Source of the DNA: CAYGAG01 sp964347765
GTDB lineage: Archaea; Thermoproteota; Bathyarchaeia; Bathyarchaeales; Bathycorpusculaceae
Direction: 5' to 3'
NCBI GenBank assembly: GCA_964347765.1
Contig: CAYGAG010000006.1
Span: 15,469 to 79,468, forward strand
DNA length: 64,000 nucleotides
The translations under genes and the position numbers were made by a program. Below the pieces are notes generated by a model. It made no database searches. It saw only the letters and a program-made list of their open reading frames with translations, and had not been told where the DNA came from. Positions 1-7,761 of this stretch are shown piece by piece. The first letter of the stretch is position 1. Every line of letters begins with the position of its first letter.

Positions 1-107
1 TGGATAATTGTGATGAAGGATTGACTCGAACGTCTTATATCTAGGCCTGAACCATATAGTATTGAATGAGTTTTCTAAAGACAATCTCTAGGTGGAGGAG
101 AGAATAC

Positions 108-1247
108 ATGGACAAATTGGCTATGGTATTAATTCTAGTTTCATTTGGCACTATAATCTTTCATATGGGAACAGTGCTTGCACCTTCAGGAACGACACTA
201 GCCGTAGTCAACATGGGGAGCGTGGACGCCCCAAGCAGATGGACCGCTGGAACGCCACGTTGGAAGGGAACAGACATCTTCCTTTTCTACACTAATGAGA
301 CCATTGACGGTGACACATTTTATCTCGGTATAGAGACGTATGATGTAGTTGATCTCTACGCTTGGACATTCAAGCTCTGGTTTAACGCCACCTTTCTCAA
401 CTGCACTAGTGTGTGGAAACCAGGATATTGGATTTTTGCAGGTCTGCCTCATTATGCCCATTTGCCTATAATCAACAATACAGCGGGATATGTCAGTTTT
501 GGATCAGCATTGCTGACAGGTCCAGGCTTTTCTGGAAGTGGCACACTGTGCCAAATAGGATTTCAGATAATTAAAGAACCAACAGTTGAGAGTGCTTCAC
601 TTGAATGCGACTTCACTTTTGATCCTTTTGACACATACTTTGTAGATTCAAATCTAGAAGTAATTGAGACTGAGCGTATTCCCGGACATTATCAATACAT
701 GTATGCTCAACCTGATATTTCGATCAGGAAGCTGGAGGCTGCCAAAACCGTTGTTGGGGAGGGATACAGCGTGGAAATTGATGTCGCTGTGGCAAACCAG
801 GGTTCCGACACGGAGAACCTTAGTATCACTGTCTATGCAGACAAAAATATTGTAGGATCAATTGAAAACGTAACGTTGACAAGAGGAAGCTCCTCAACTG
901 TCACCTTTAACTGGAACACAACGGGCTTCGCCAAGGGTAACTACACCATTGAAGCCTATGTCACGCCAGTTCCGGGAGAGACCGACCTTGCAGATAACAA
1001 CCTAACCGCTGGCTGGATCATCATCGCAATGATCGGCGACATCACCGGGTCAGATGGCTGGCCTGACGGCAAATGCGATATGAGAGACATTGCAGAAGTT
1101 GCACAGCTCTTTGGAAGAACACCAATATGGCCTCAATGGAACCCAAACTGCGACATCACAGGACAGATAATAGGAATGCCAGACGAGAAAATCGACATGA
1201 GAGACATAGCCCTAGTAGCCATACACTTCGGAGAAACAGACCCATAA
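108..1247 (+). CDS. Secreted cohesin-like/CARDB protein with C-terminal dockerin-like repeats
   Basis: Probable surface or secreted structural protein of 379 residues. I chose the ATG at 108 because GGTGGAGGAG lies at 91-100, whereas the in-frame ATG at 66 has no such site. The N-terminus then reads as a signal peptide or anchor. The first ~190 residues are beta-rich and resemble cohesin-type domains. A CARDB-like Ig domain follows (VVGEGYSVEIDVAVANQG to PGETDLADNN). The end carries two dockerin-like calcium-loop/helix repeats, each with the core DMRDIA followed by a short helix ending in FG. Dockerin and cohesin modules normally bind each other, so a role in assembling a surface complex is inferred. 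Two other proteins in the window have similar tails. Function in detail is unknown. Confidence 0.75.
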   Translation: MDKLAMVLILVSFGTIIFHMGTVLAPSGTTLAVVNMGSVDAPSRWTAGTPRWKGTDIFLFYTNETIDGDTFYLGIETYDVVDLYAWTFKLWFNATFLNCTSVWKPGYWIFAGLPHYAHLPIINNTAGYVSFGSALLTGPGFSGSGTLCQIGFQIIKEPTVESASLECDFTFDPFDTYFVDSNLEVIETERIPGHYQYMYAQPDISIRKLEAAKTVVGEGYSVEIDVAVANQGSDTENLSITVYADKNIVGSIENVTLTRGSSSTVTFNWNTTGFAKGNYTIEAYVTPVPGETDLADNNLTAGWIIIAMIGDITGSDGWPDGKCDMRDIAEVAQLFGRTPIWPQWNPNCDITGQIIGMPDEKIDMRDIALVAIHFGETDP

Positions 1248-1280
1248 TTCCCCTTTCTTATTCATAGTTGACTGGATCTC

Positions 1281-1560
1281 GAAAAGCAACACTTTATGTT
1301 GAGCGCGGGCGAGTTTCGCCACTGGAGGCAACGATACTATGCCGCCAGACAAAAGGCATTTACTACGTTCAAGAGTTCCTCGGACACAGAAGCATCAAGA
1401 ATGCAGAAATCTATACAATCATCGAACGAACAATAATCAGCGAATCAAGCAATGACGAGTTTACGGTAAAAGCTGCAGGAAAACTGAAGAGATTAACATC
1501 TTCCTTAAAGTTGGCTTTGAATACACACGTAAAGAGGGTTAAGTGCCCTTCTTCGGAAAA
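1281..1560 (+). pseudogene. Decayed C-terminal fragment of a tyrosine recombinase/integrase
   Basis: Three short blocks in different frames line up with the end of archaeal XerC-like integrases. Bases 1311-1355 encode a block beginning EFRHW, which carries the catalytic HxxR-like RHW region. After a frame change, 1350-1485 encodes YYVQEFLGHRSIKNAEIY and then NDEFTVKAA, the box with the LGH motif. A second frame change gives EEINIFLKVGFEYTRKEG, a stop codon, then a block ending FFGKCK. The usual family ending is a FEY...FFRKRK-like tail, so order and spacing fit. The catalytic N-terminal part is missing. It ends about 50 bases before tRNA-Phe, the usual kind of attachment site, so it is probably a relic of an integrated element. 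Confidence 0.6.
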
Positions 1561-1610
1561 TGTAAACAACACCAAAAACGTTAAGACTCTCCGAGGTTAT
1601 TCCAAAAATA

Positions 1611-1687
1611 GCCGAGGTAGCTCAGCCTGGGAGAGCGCCCGGCTGAAGACCGGGTTGTCGCCGGTTCAAACCCGGCCCTCGGCACCA
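1611..1687 (+). tRNA. tRNA-Phe (GAA), CCA encoded
   Basis: All four arms can be drawn: acceptor GCCGAGG with CCTCGGC, D-stem GCTC/GAGC, anticodon stem CCCGG/CCGGG around the loop CTGAAGA (anticodon GAA), and T-stem GCCGG/CCGGC around TTCAAAC. The discriminator is A at 1684 and CCA is encoded at 1685-1687. No intron is present. It lies just after the integrase relic. Confidence 0.97.
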
Positions 1688-1766
1688 TTGATAGATCCGA
1701 GAAGCCTCACTGATCGAATAATCATAACTTGAGGCTATTCTCTCTTTCTAAAGAAAGTTTTGCCTT

Positions 1767-2522
1767 CTATGCACGCGCACATTTGCAGCATTTTGGGTTA
1801 TCATAGTATTCCGTTGACATGGTCATTAATGATTTGTCGTTAGTCAGTATTGCAACCTCATTTCCCCAACTAGATACTGTGATGAGCATTTTCATGTCAG
1901 AAATTACTACGTTGATCGGGCACTTCAGTATCTTTGCTAGAATCTTCTCTCTTATAGCTCTACTTTGGAGTTTTCGGGAAACAGCAATTTTGACTTCGAT
2001 GTTATCATTGACTTTCGCTAGCGATGAACTTAAGAAGTTCCAAAGATCATCTTCTGATATTAGGACCAAAATTTCTTTTTTGGCAGAGTTTATCAGATCA
2101 TTCATCTTTCTGGATATGTTTCTCTGTCCGCGAATCACATAAGCTAATTCAATTTCCTCTTTGCCTTCGGCGCTCTCAAAGATTGGTGAGATAGAAACTG
2201 CAAGATCATCTGCGCGGCTGAGTTGCTTGCTCAGATTCTCAGATAATCGCTGTTTCAAATTTCCTATGGCTTCTCTAGGATGAATAGCTTTGTAGGTGTT
2301 TGGTGTTCCATTTTGAACAATTATCATTCCTTTTCTAGAAAGCTCACTTAAGGCATAGTATATCTTGGAGTCAGGTATCCCGGTTTCGTTGCAAAGAAGA
2401 CCTGCAGAAGCGTTGGATTTCGATAATAGCGCCAAGTATGCTTTGGACGCTAATGCTGAAAGACCCAACGTTTTGAATTCTGATATGAGATTTTCCTTCA
2501 CGGGGGAGTCTATTTTCTGCAA
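1767..2522 (-). CDS. TrmB-family transcriptional regulator
   Basis: 251-residue regulator. Residues ~16-90 form a TrmB-type winged helix (LGLSALASKAYLALL, then a recognition helix near GIPDSKIYYALSELSRKGMI). The rest is a phospholipase D-like/TrmB effector region of the short kind that lacks the C-terminal sugar-binding domain. The protein ends in NPKCCKCARA, a CC-x-C cluster that could bind metal or sense thiol state; that is inference. It is transcribed divergently from the nitroreductase at 2614, with about 90 bases between the two starts, and a perfect inverted repeat lies in that space. Control of the nitroreductase, itself, or both is the natural reading. Confidence 0.85.
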   Translation of the reverse strand: MQKIDSPVKENLISEFKTLGLSALASKAYLALLSKSNASAGLLCNETGIPDSKIYYALSELSRKGMIIVQNGTPNTYKAIHPREAIGNLKQRLSENLSKQLSRADDLAVSISPIFESAEGKEEIELAYVIRGQRNISRKMNDLINSAKKEILVLISEDDLWNFLSSSLAKVNDNIEVKIAVSRKLQSRAIREKILAKILKCPINVVISDMKMLITVSSWGNEVAILTNDKSLMTMSTEYYDNPKCCKCARA

Positions 2523-2560
2523 ATTCTCTTCCCTTTTCTAATGAGAAGGTGGCAGAGAAC

Positions 2561-2595
2561 GCTTATAAACTGTTCTACTACTCAGCGGTAGTAGA
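2561..2595. promoter_or_regulatory. Divergent promoter with TATA box and 8+8 inverted repeat, candidate TrmB operator
   Basis: A TATA-like GCTTATAAAC is at 2561-2570. It is followed by TCTACTAC (2574-2581), a 6-base spacer, and the exact complement GTAGTAGA (2588-2595). The repeat falls where transcription of the nitroreductase gene would start, about 20-30 bases after the TATA box, so binding there would block RNA polymerase. Assignment to the TrmB protein rests on position only. Confidence 0.55.
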
Positions 2596-2613
2596 GTAGA
2601 TCGGGATGAGAAG

Positions 2614-3198
2614 ATGAAAAGAATCACTACTAAAAATCACTTGACAAACGATTTATTTGAGGTCATAAAGAAAAGGAGAGCTATACGTAGATATAAGGCG
2701 CATAGAATTCCAAGAGATCATTTGAAGAAGATGCTTGACGCCGCTCGGCTTGCACCTTCAGCGAACAATAACCAACCTTGGCGCTTTATCATTGTAGAAG
2801 ACGAAAAGACAAAAGAACTGCTCGCGAAGCCCTCAACGCAAAGTTTCATTTCTGAAGCGAATGCCATAATCGTGGTTCTTGGGGATAGCAGAAGTGGATG
2901 TTGCGGACGGTCTGTATGGACAACACACGATCCCATGATAGCAACAGAACACCTCGTGTTGGCAGCAACTGCTTTGGGTTACGGAACGTGTTGGATTGCA
3001 AACTATAAGTCAAGACCGAAATTGTGGGTCGACGAGGTCAGGAAAACTCTGAAAATACCAGACTACATAGATATTGTTGTTCTCATAGCAATAGGAATTC
3101 CAAATGAGACCCCACAACCTAAACCAAGGAAACTTCTAGAAGAAATCTGCTTTGCTGAAATGTACGGAAAGAAGCTAGGGCTCGACCAAGATGGCTAG
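2614..3198 (+). CDS. Nitroreductase-family FMN oxidoreductase
   Basis: 194 residues, the usual size for NAD(P)H/FMN nitroreductases. Family hallmarks are the N-terminal KKRRAIRRYK (FMN phosphate contact), LDAARLAPSANNNQPWRF, and the C-terminal ATALGYGTCWI segment near the flavin. It contains a vicinal cysteine pair (RSGCCGRS) in the middle that is not part of the family core. Such enzymes work as homodimers on quinones, nitro-compounds or other electron acceptors; the true substrate cannot be read here. It starts a co-directional run with the tandem protease (23-base gap) and the Cys-Cys mini-protein, and is probably controlled by the divergent TrmB regulator. Confidence 0.88.
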   Translation: MKRITTKNHLTNDLFEVIKKRRAIRRYKAHRIPRDHLKKMLDAARLAPSANNNQPWRFIIVEDEKTKELLAKPSTQSFISEANAIIVVLGDSRSGCCGRSVWTTHDPMIATEHLVLAATALGYGTCWIANYKSRPKLWVDEVRKTLKIPDYIDIVVLIAIGIPNETPQPKPRKLLEEICFAEMYGKKLGLDQDG

Positions 3199-3221
3199 CT
3201 GAAAAAATCGAGGTATCATGC

Positions 3222-4049
3222 ATGAGGTTTGAATTCGCTGATAAAGCTCCGTTGATTGTTACTGAGGCAAGACTGAACAATAAAGGTCCATTCAAGTTCA
3301 TCGTCGACACTGCCTCAAGTTTGACAGTTGTTGGGCGGAAAGCCGCTGAAGTTCTGAGAATCCGGCAGAATTTGGGCTCTACAACCAGTGGTTGTTGCTC
3401 ATCAAAAATATTGGCTGTCGGATCCATACAAGTTGGCGGAATAACGAAGAGCGAAGTACCGATTGCTCTGGGGGATCTTTCAAGGCTATCCGAAGAGACA
3501 GCCACCCAGCTGGATGGCATAATCGGTTCACCATTTATGCAGAACTACGAGATAGCTATTGACTATCCACGCAGGGAGATAGCCTTTAAAGAGTCAAGAA
3601 GAGAAAGCAGATTGCCGACAAAATTCAGGCTAGTAGGTACAGCAAACTTCATTGTCGTCGAAACCGAACTTAATGAGAAAGGACCTTTCAACTTCTTAGT
3701 CGACACCGGCGCAACAAAGACAATTGTGACAAAGCAAATCTGGCAGACCTTTGGTCTGCACGAAACTTCAACTGGCAAAAAGAAAGCTCTCAGCGGTTTT
3801 CTTGTAGGTGAAGCCATGATTCTGTCTAAAGTCAAGTCTGTTCAGGTGGGCAAAGCTAAGTCTGATGATGTCGAAGTTGGAGTGCAAGACTTGGCGCCGC
3901 TTTGTGACGGAGTTGGAATACCTCTTGCTGGCGTTCTGGGTTATACTTTCATGAAAGACTATCGAGTGACCATCAATTATCCTAAGCGGGAAATGTCTTT
4001 CGAGAAAGCAGGCGTGCGAGGTCGGGAGAGTACAGGTTCAAGGGTTTAA
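3222..4049 (+). CDS. Tandem retropepsin-like aspartic protease (two fused domains)
   Basis: 275 residues built from two homologous retropepsin-like halves. The first has the active-site block FIVDTASS (Asp29) and a closing GSPFMQNYEIAIDYP strand. The second has FLVDTGAT (Asp161) and GYTFMKDYRVTINYP. Each half repeats the run N-KGPF--VDT. Retropepsins normally dimerise to bring two Asp residues together; fusion supplies both in one chain, as in pepsin. The first site has Ala where Gly is usual (DTA rather than DTG). There is no signal peptide, so it is probably cytoplasmic. The first half contains SGCCSSK. SD GAGGT precedes the ATG at 3222. The CC...CC mini-protein follows 58 bases later. A single-domain relative is at 60074. 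Confidence 0.82.
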   Translation: MRFEFADKAPLIVTEARLNNKGPFKFIVDTASSLTVVGRKAAEVLRIRQNLGSTTSGCCSSKILAVGSIQVGGITKSEVPIALGDLSRLSEETATQLDGIIGSPFMQNYEIAIDYPRREIAFKESRRESRLPTKFRLVGTANFIVVETELNEKGPFNFLVDTGATKTIVTKQIWQTFGLHETSTGKKKALSGFLVGEAMILSKVKSVQVGKAKSDDVEVGVQDLAPLCDGVGIPLAGVLGYTFMKDYRVTINYPKREMSFEKAGVRGRESTGSRV

Positions 4050-4107
4050 GATGTAGGATATGCATACCAAACGAATTTCCGGAAAATATGCTAGGAGGTG
4101 AAAAAAG

Positions 4108-4197
4108 ATGGAAGAAAAGAAGAAAACAAAAAAAGAGGATACTCCAAGGTGCTGCAGTAGCGAGCAAAATGAGAGTCAAAGCTGTTGTAGTCCGTGA
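4108..4197 (+). CDS. 29-residue lysine-rich CC...CC mini-protein
   Basis: A very short gene with a strong ribosome-binding site (AGGAGGTG at 4093-4100, 7 bases before the ATG). It encodes a charged head, MEEKKKTKKEDTP, then RCCSSEQNESQSCCSP. Two vicinal cysteine pairs nine residues apart suggest a thiophilic metal or arsenite ligand. This looks like the CC-x5-CC near the N-terminus of the ArsM-like protein at 60500 and the MTCC of the regulator at 61397. It could be a free metal-binding peptide, a remnant of an ArsM N-terminus, or a substrate of the preceding protease. No family is recognised. The good SD and codon phase argue for a real gene, but its size leaves room for chance. Confidence 0.5.
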   Translation: MEEKKKTKKEDTPRCCSSEQNESQSCCSP

Positions 4198-4460
4198 AGT
4201 GCGAATGGCCGGCAAATCCGCTACGATAGCTCAAGAATAACTTAGCTTGCAAACAACTCGCTAATCTCGCATTTTTTGCAGCAGGAATTCTATAAGCTGA
4301 CTCTGTGGATAATTCAACAATCCTCATGAGCAAGCGATAAGATGTGAGTTGCAAATAATATCTCCATTTGAAGCTAACGAGTCCTGTTCCCTGCACTGTC
4401 AGAGAAACAATCAAAAGGGCAGGCTTCACATATCTTACGCCAATAGGAAGACGTTAAGCT

Positions 4461-4826
4461 ATGAGCAAACAGCCCGAGTTTTTCGACAATCTGATTGGTA
4501 AGTGTGGCATTTTTTGTGGTTTCTGTCTTGTTCTCAGACATGAAAAGTATAGATGCTTTGGATGTGAGTGGGCTAATAGAATGTTGAGAAAAAGCAGAGA
4601 GAGCAAGAAAGGCTGTGTATACTGGGAATGTACTCAAGAGAAAGGACTCGAATGCTGTTTCACATGTGAAGAATTTCCTTGCAAGACACATTATGATTCA
4701 AGAGAAGCCATTTTCACTAAGCAGATTCTCGACAGTTGGAAAGAGATAAGAAGAACTGGACTCACCTTTTGGGGAAGAAGAAAGGAGCTTGAATCTTTAC
4801 TAGAAGAAAAAGAAAATAGCAAGTGA
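4461..4826 (+). CDS. DUF3795 cysteine-rich protein
   Basis: 121 residues matching the DUF3795 pattern: an opening GKCGIFCGFCLV, then CFGCEW, a central CVYWECTQEKGLECCFTCEEFPC, and a helical end. About eleven cysteines in pairs suggest one or two zinc or other metal sites. The family is common in archaea and clostridia and has no established biochemical role. It follows the CC mini-protein after about 260 bases of non-coding sequence, so it may have its own promoter. The next gene is a methyltransferase on the same strand. Confidence 0.82.
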   Translation: MSKQPEFFDNLIGKCGIFCGFCLVLRHEKYRCFGCEWANRMLRKSRESKKGCVYWECTQEKGLECCFTCEEFPCKTHYDSREAIFTKQILDSWKEIRRTGLTFWGRRKELESLLEEKENSK

Positions 4827-4938
4827 TTCGCTACGGTAAAAAGACGAAGGCCTGTTTGTGAAACCTCTTTAGGCAAAACAGGTTAGTGGCTTCAGAAGAT
4901 CACCAATCGGTCTGAAATCTGTTCAAGGTAAGAGCAGA

Positions 4939-5694
4939 ATGAATAACACAGTTGAAGTAAAACGAGAGTTCAGGTACTGGGAAGAACGGGCTGAGAGATT
5001 CGAAAATCTATATCACCTCAGACGAAGTGGGATCAAGAAGCTTCTGTGCGAATCATGTTCATACCTAAAAAATGTGGAGGGTTCTATTGTTGACGTCGGC
5101 TGTGGCACAGGAATCCTTGACCACATCCTCGAAACAAAACTGGAAAAGAACGTAATAGGAATTGACTTTTCTCTATCAATGTTGAAAGCAGCTCTATTGA
5201 AGAAAAGGATACGATATGTTATCCAAGCAGATGCCCTCCACTTGGCTTTCCCGAAAGATTCTTTGGCAGCAATAATGTGTGTGACCGTTTTGACTGATTA
5301 CCGTGATAAAGAACCCTTCTACCATCAGTTCTATTCATGTATCAGGAAGGATGGAATCCTTGTCTTTTGGGACTATTCACCAAACGATGGATATTGGAAC
5401 TTGAACGAACATGTCTATCCCTTAGCTTTCTCTTCCAGATTCAAGCTGTCAAGAGAAAACATCGAGGATATAGAGGAGAAAATGACGGAGGTGGGGTTTA
5501 GAGTGCTGAAGTCAAACTCCATCAATTTTGACGTGACGATGACGACCGAAGACTATCTGGATATTGTCAAATCAAGACCTGGATTCAAGTTTAACTTTGA
5601 AAAGGAAGATCAGATTAGAAGAATAGCGGATGAGCATCTTTTGGACAACAAGCTAAACAGGGAATTGATTCTTATTATAGGAAAGAAAGTGTAG
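4939..5694 (+). CDS. Class I SAM-dependent methyltransferase
   Basis: 251 residues. Motif I is IVDVGCGTGILD (around residues 50-61), followed by an acidic strand end VIGIDFS, motif II-like VIQADALHLAFP, and motif III-like region RKDGILVFWDY. This is the Rossmann fold of small-molecule methyltransferases (UbiE/Methyltransf_11 type). The C-terminal ~80 residues have no recognisable substrate domain. The acceptor is unknown. The gene stands alone between DUF3795 and a long non-coding stretch. Confidence 0.85.
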   Translation: MNNTVEVKREFRYWEERAERFENLYHLRRSGIKKLLCESCSYLKNVEGSIVDVGCGTGILDHILETKLEKNVIGIDFSLSMLKAALLKKRIRYVIQADALHLAFPKDSLAAIMCVTVLTDYRDKEPFYHQFYSCIRKDGILVFWDYSPNDGYWNLNEHVYPLAFSSRFKLSRENIEDIEEKMTEVGFRVLKSNSINFDVTMTTEDYLDIVKSRPGFKFNFEKEDQIRRIADEHLLDNKLNRELILIIGKKV

Positions 5695-6357
5695 GCAAAA
5701 TTCTGTGCTCGTCGCAATTCTGAGTTTTTCAGCATCTGGTCGGTCCGACCTTCGAGTCAAAAGTTTCTTTTTCTCTAAACATCTTCGCCTGAAAGCTGAC
5801 TAATGCACTTCACATTTCTTACCTATTTTTCCAGCAAGATCTGGAATGGAAGATTAAGCCTGTAATAAAAAAGTTGCAATGACATTAATGTCGTGATTGT
5901 CCGAGTCAAGCTTATTGGATTATAGCCTGCATACTCCTCTCCGACAAGGAGATAAGTAATGGAAGAGTCTGCTGAAGAAATTAGGCAAATCTTAGGGGAC
6001 TCCTGAAGTATCCATGGAAGAGATGACCAGGAAACCATTACATCAAACACAGCCACACTCACCACGGCAATACCACTCTGCTCATGATAGCGCCGTCCAC
6101 ATGTCTTATGAAAGTTCAGATAGCATTCCAATTCCTACGCGCAAGAGACTGTCAAGATAGATAACCTTGTTACAACTCTTTCCGGAGGCTCTTGCAACAG
6201 TTGACGTCGTGACTGTGGTTGATATTAGATTGAAATTTGCTTTTACTTACTGGATTGCTTCATCTTCATGCGGGTGCTCATTTCCATGTTTCTCAAATCA
6301 TGAAACCTATAGTGCCTCTACGCGTCATCTGTTCAACAGAATCAAATCGTTCATTCT
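5695..6357. other. 663-base stretch without a convincing gene
   Basis: Both strands contain only short open frames with no recognisable motif and no convincing ribosome-binding site. One start at 5959 gives 15 codons before a stop, and one at 6014 gives 48 codons of no recognisable character. This may be a decayed gene; nothing specific is supported. Confidence 0.5.
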
Positions 6358-7377
6358 TTAATCGATTCGACCTAATTGATCCTCAACCTTTTCGATAGAT
6401 AGTGGTTGAAAATCGGTTCGACTGAACTCGCCTTTGCACAAATCATAAAGAGCCTTGTTAAGTGGAGCTTCAACTCCCACCGAATTCGCCAAGTTGACCA
6501 TGTAACCGTTCAAAAATTCCAATTCTGTCTTTTCCTTTCGTTTGATCAAGACATCTTGCCCCATGCTATTCAGAATGGAGTGTTTCACGTTTCTCTTCAG
6601 GACAGCTGTTCTGATGAAAGAAGGCAGTTTCAAGCCTAATCTTAATGTTCTCCAAGACGGGTAATTCTTCATGGAATATTCCTTGTACCCCGCGGCCTGG
6701 ATTATATCTATCCCTTCATTGACTAGTCTACTGGTTATTGCGGCAAGTTTAGCATACGAAGAGATTTTCCGATGGTGCAGACCTATCAGCGTGAAGAGCG
6801 CATTGGTTAAGTTCAGAACAATCTTGCAATGTACAGTGTCCTGAAGACGACTAGTGACTTCAGCGTCAAGGCCGAGATTGAATATTCCGCATATCTCCTC
6901 TAGCAAAAGTCTAGATCTGCTATTAATAACTCCTAAGTGGACAGGACCTCTGCTCTGATATTTCACAAATCCGGGCTCCACTATCATCGCACTGTATCCA
7001 ACAACACCGTAAATCACCTTCGAGAAGAACTTCTGCAAGACAAGCTGGTTCTCGACCCCGTTTTGCAGAGCAACAACTATCACCTTATCACCAAGCTTCG
7101 AGGAGATATCATTCGCAGCCTCCTCAAGATCATAGTTCTTCACTGCAAGAACTAACAGCTTCGCGTCAGTGATTTCTGATAGATCATCGACAACATTCAC
7201 CGAGACCGTTTCTGAGCTTTCATCTGGTCCAGAAAGGTTGAGACCTCTCTCCTTCATAACGTCTGCGTGTTCTTTTCGTGCGATCAAATGAACATCGGGA
7301 TGATTTGGAGTCATCCACCCGCCTATTGTGGACCCGATGGATCCGGCTCCATAGATAATGATCTTTCCGAGAGACAT
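6358..7377 (-). CDS. Ketopantoate reductase-family (PanE/ApbA-like) dehydrogenase
   Basis: 339 residues. The N-terminus has the NAD(P)-binding loop IIYGAGSIGSTIGG, then LVLAVKNYDL and VALQNGVEN, all typical of PanE. The C-terminal helical domain (KIVLNLTNALFTL, and ELEFLNGYMVNLANSVGVEAPLN) carries the conserved Lys and Asn region of the active site. The family reduces 2-dehydropantoate to pantoate in CoA synthesis, but many paralogues act on other 2-oxo acids, so a general name is safer. I chose the ATG at 7377 because GAGGG lies just before it; the ATG at 7392 adds five residues without such a site. It is transcribed away from the helicase gene. Confidence 0.82.
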   Translation of the reverse strand: MSLGKIIIYGAGSIGSTIGGWMTPNHPDVHLIARKEHADVMKERGLNLSGPDESSETVSVNVVDDLSEITDAKLLVLAVKNYDLEEAANDISSKLGDKVIVVALQNGVENQLVLQKFFSKVIYGVVGYSAMIVEPGFVKYQSRGPVHLGVINSRSRLLLEEICGIFNLGLDAEVTSRLQDTVHCKIVLNLTNALFTLIGLHHRKISSYAKLAAITSRLVNEGIDIIQAAGYKEYSMKNYPSWRTLRLGLKLPSFIRTAVLKRNVKHSILNSMGQDVLIKRKEKTELEFLNGYMVNLANSVGVEAPLNKALYDLCKGEFSRTDFQPLSIEKVEDQLGRID

Positions 7378-7640
7378 TGATTCAACCCTCATGGACTTGC
7401 GAATTCCGCAATCTTCTTGAACCCCTCTCCTTCCGCGACTGTTGACCTATATCATTCAGCCACGTAAAAGTTGTCTTGTTTACGCCTTAAATTTTTAATA
7501 TCCGGCATCTGCATTACATGTTCCCTTGCTAACACACTTCATGGACGGGCACCCTCATTTAAGAAAAAATCTGCAGATGACGTCTCACCAGTTCACATAC
7601 GGCCTTGTCTTCGCCTCTGAAGTTCTTCAATTAGGAGCGT

Positions 7641-7680
7641 AAACCTTTTTATACAAGCTTTATCATTGTTGGACACTGTC
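7641..7680 (+). promoter_or_regulatory. Promoter of the DEAD-box helicase gene, long leader
   Basis: The sequence CTTTTTATACAAGC at about 7646-7659 is a good archaeal TATA box. Transcription would start near 7680, leaving a leader of roughly 80 bases before the ATG at 7762. Long leaders on archaeal cold-induced DEAD-box genes are known, so control through the leader is possible. Apart from this, 7393-7640 holds nothing I recognise. Confidence 0.5.
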
Positions 7681-7761
7681 ACAATCATTCATGTTTGAAA
7701 GAAGCTTCTGAAGGCTTTTGAAAACTGCACACAGAATTTTTGTGATTGGAGATAAAAACGT

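Noticed and set aside
1268..1732. A 154-codon frame across the integrase relic and tRNA-Phe
   Set aside because: It reads through the tRNA gene and changes character after the relic; the frames of the integrase blocks shift, so it is not one protein.
5823..6361. Two open frames (minus strand 5823-6131, plus strand 6167-6361)
   Set aside because: No motif, no SD and no homology pattern that I recognise.
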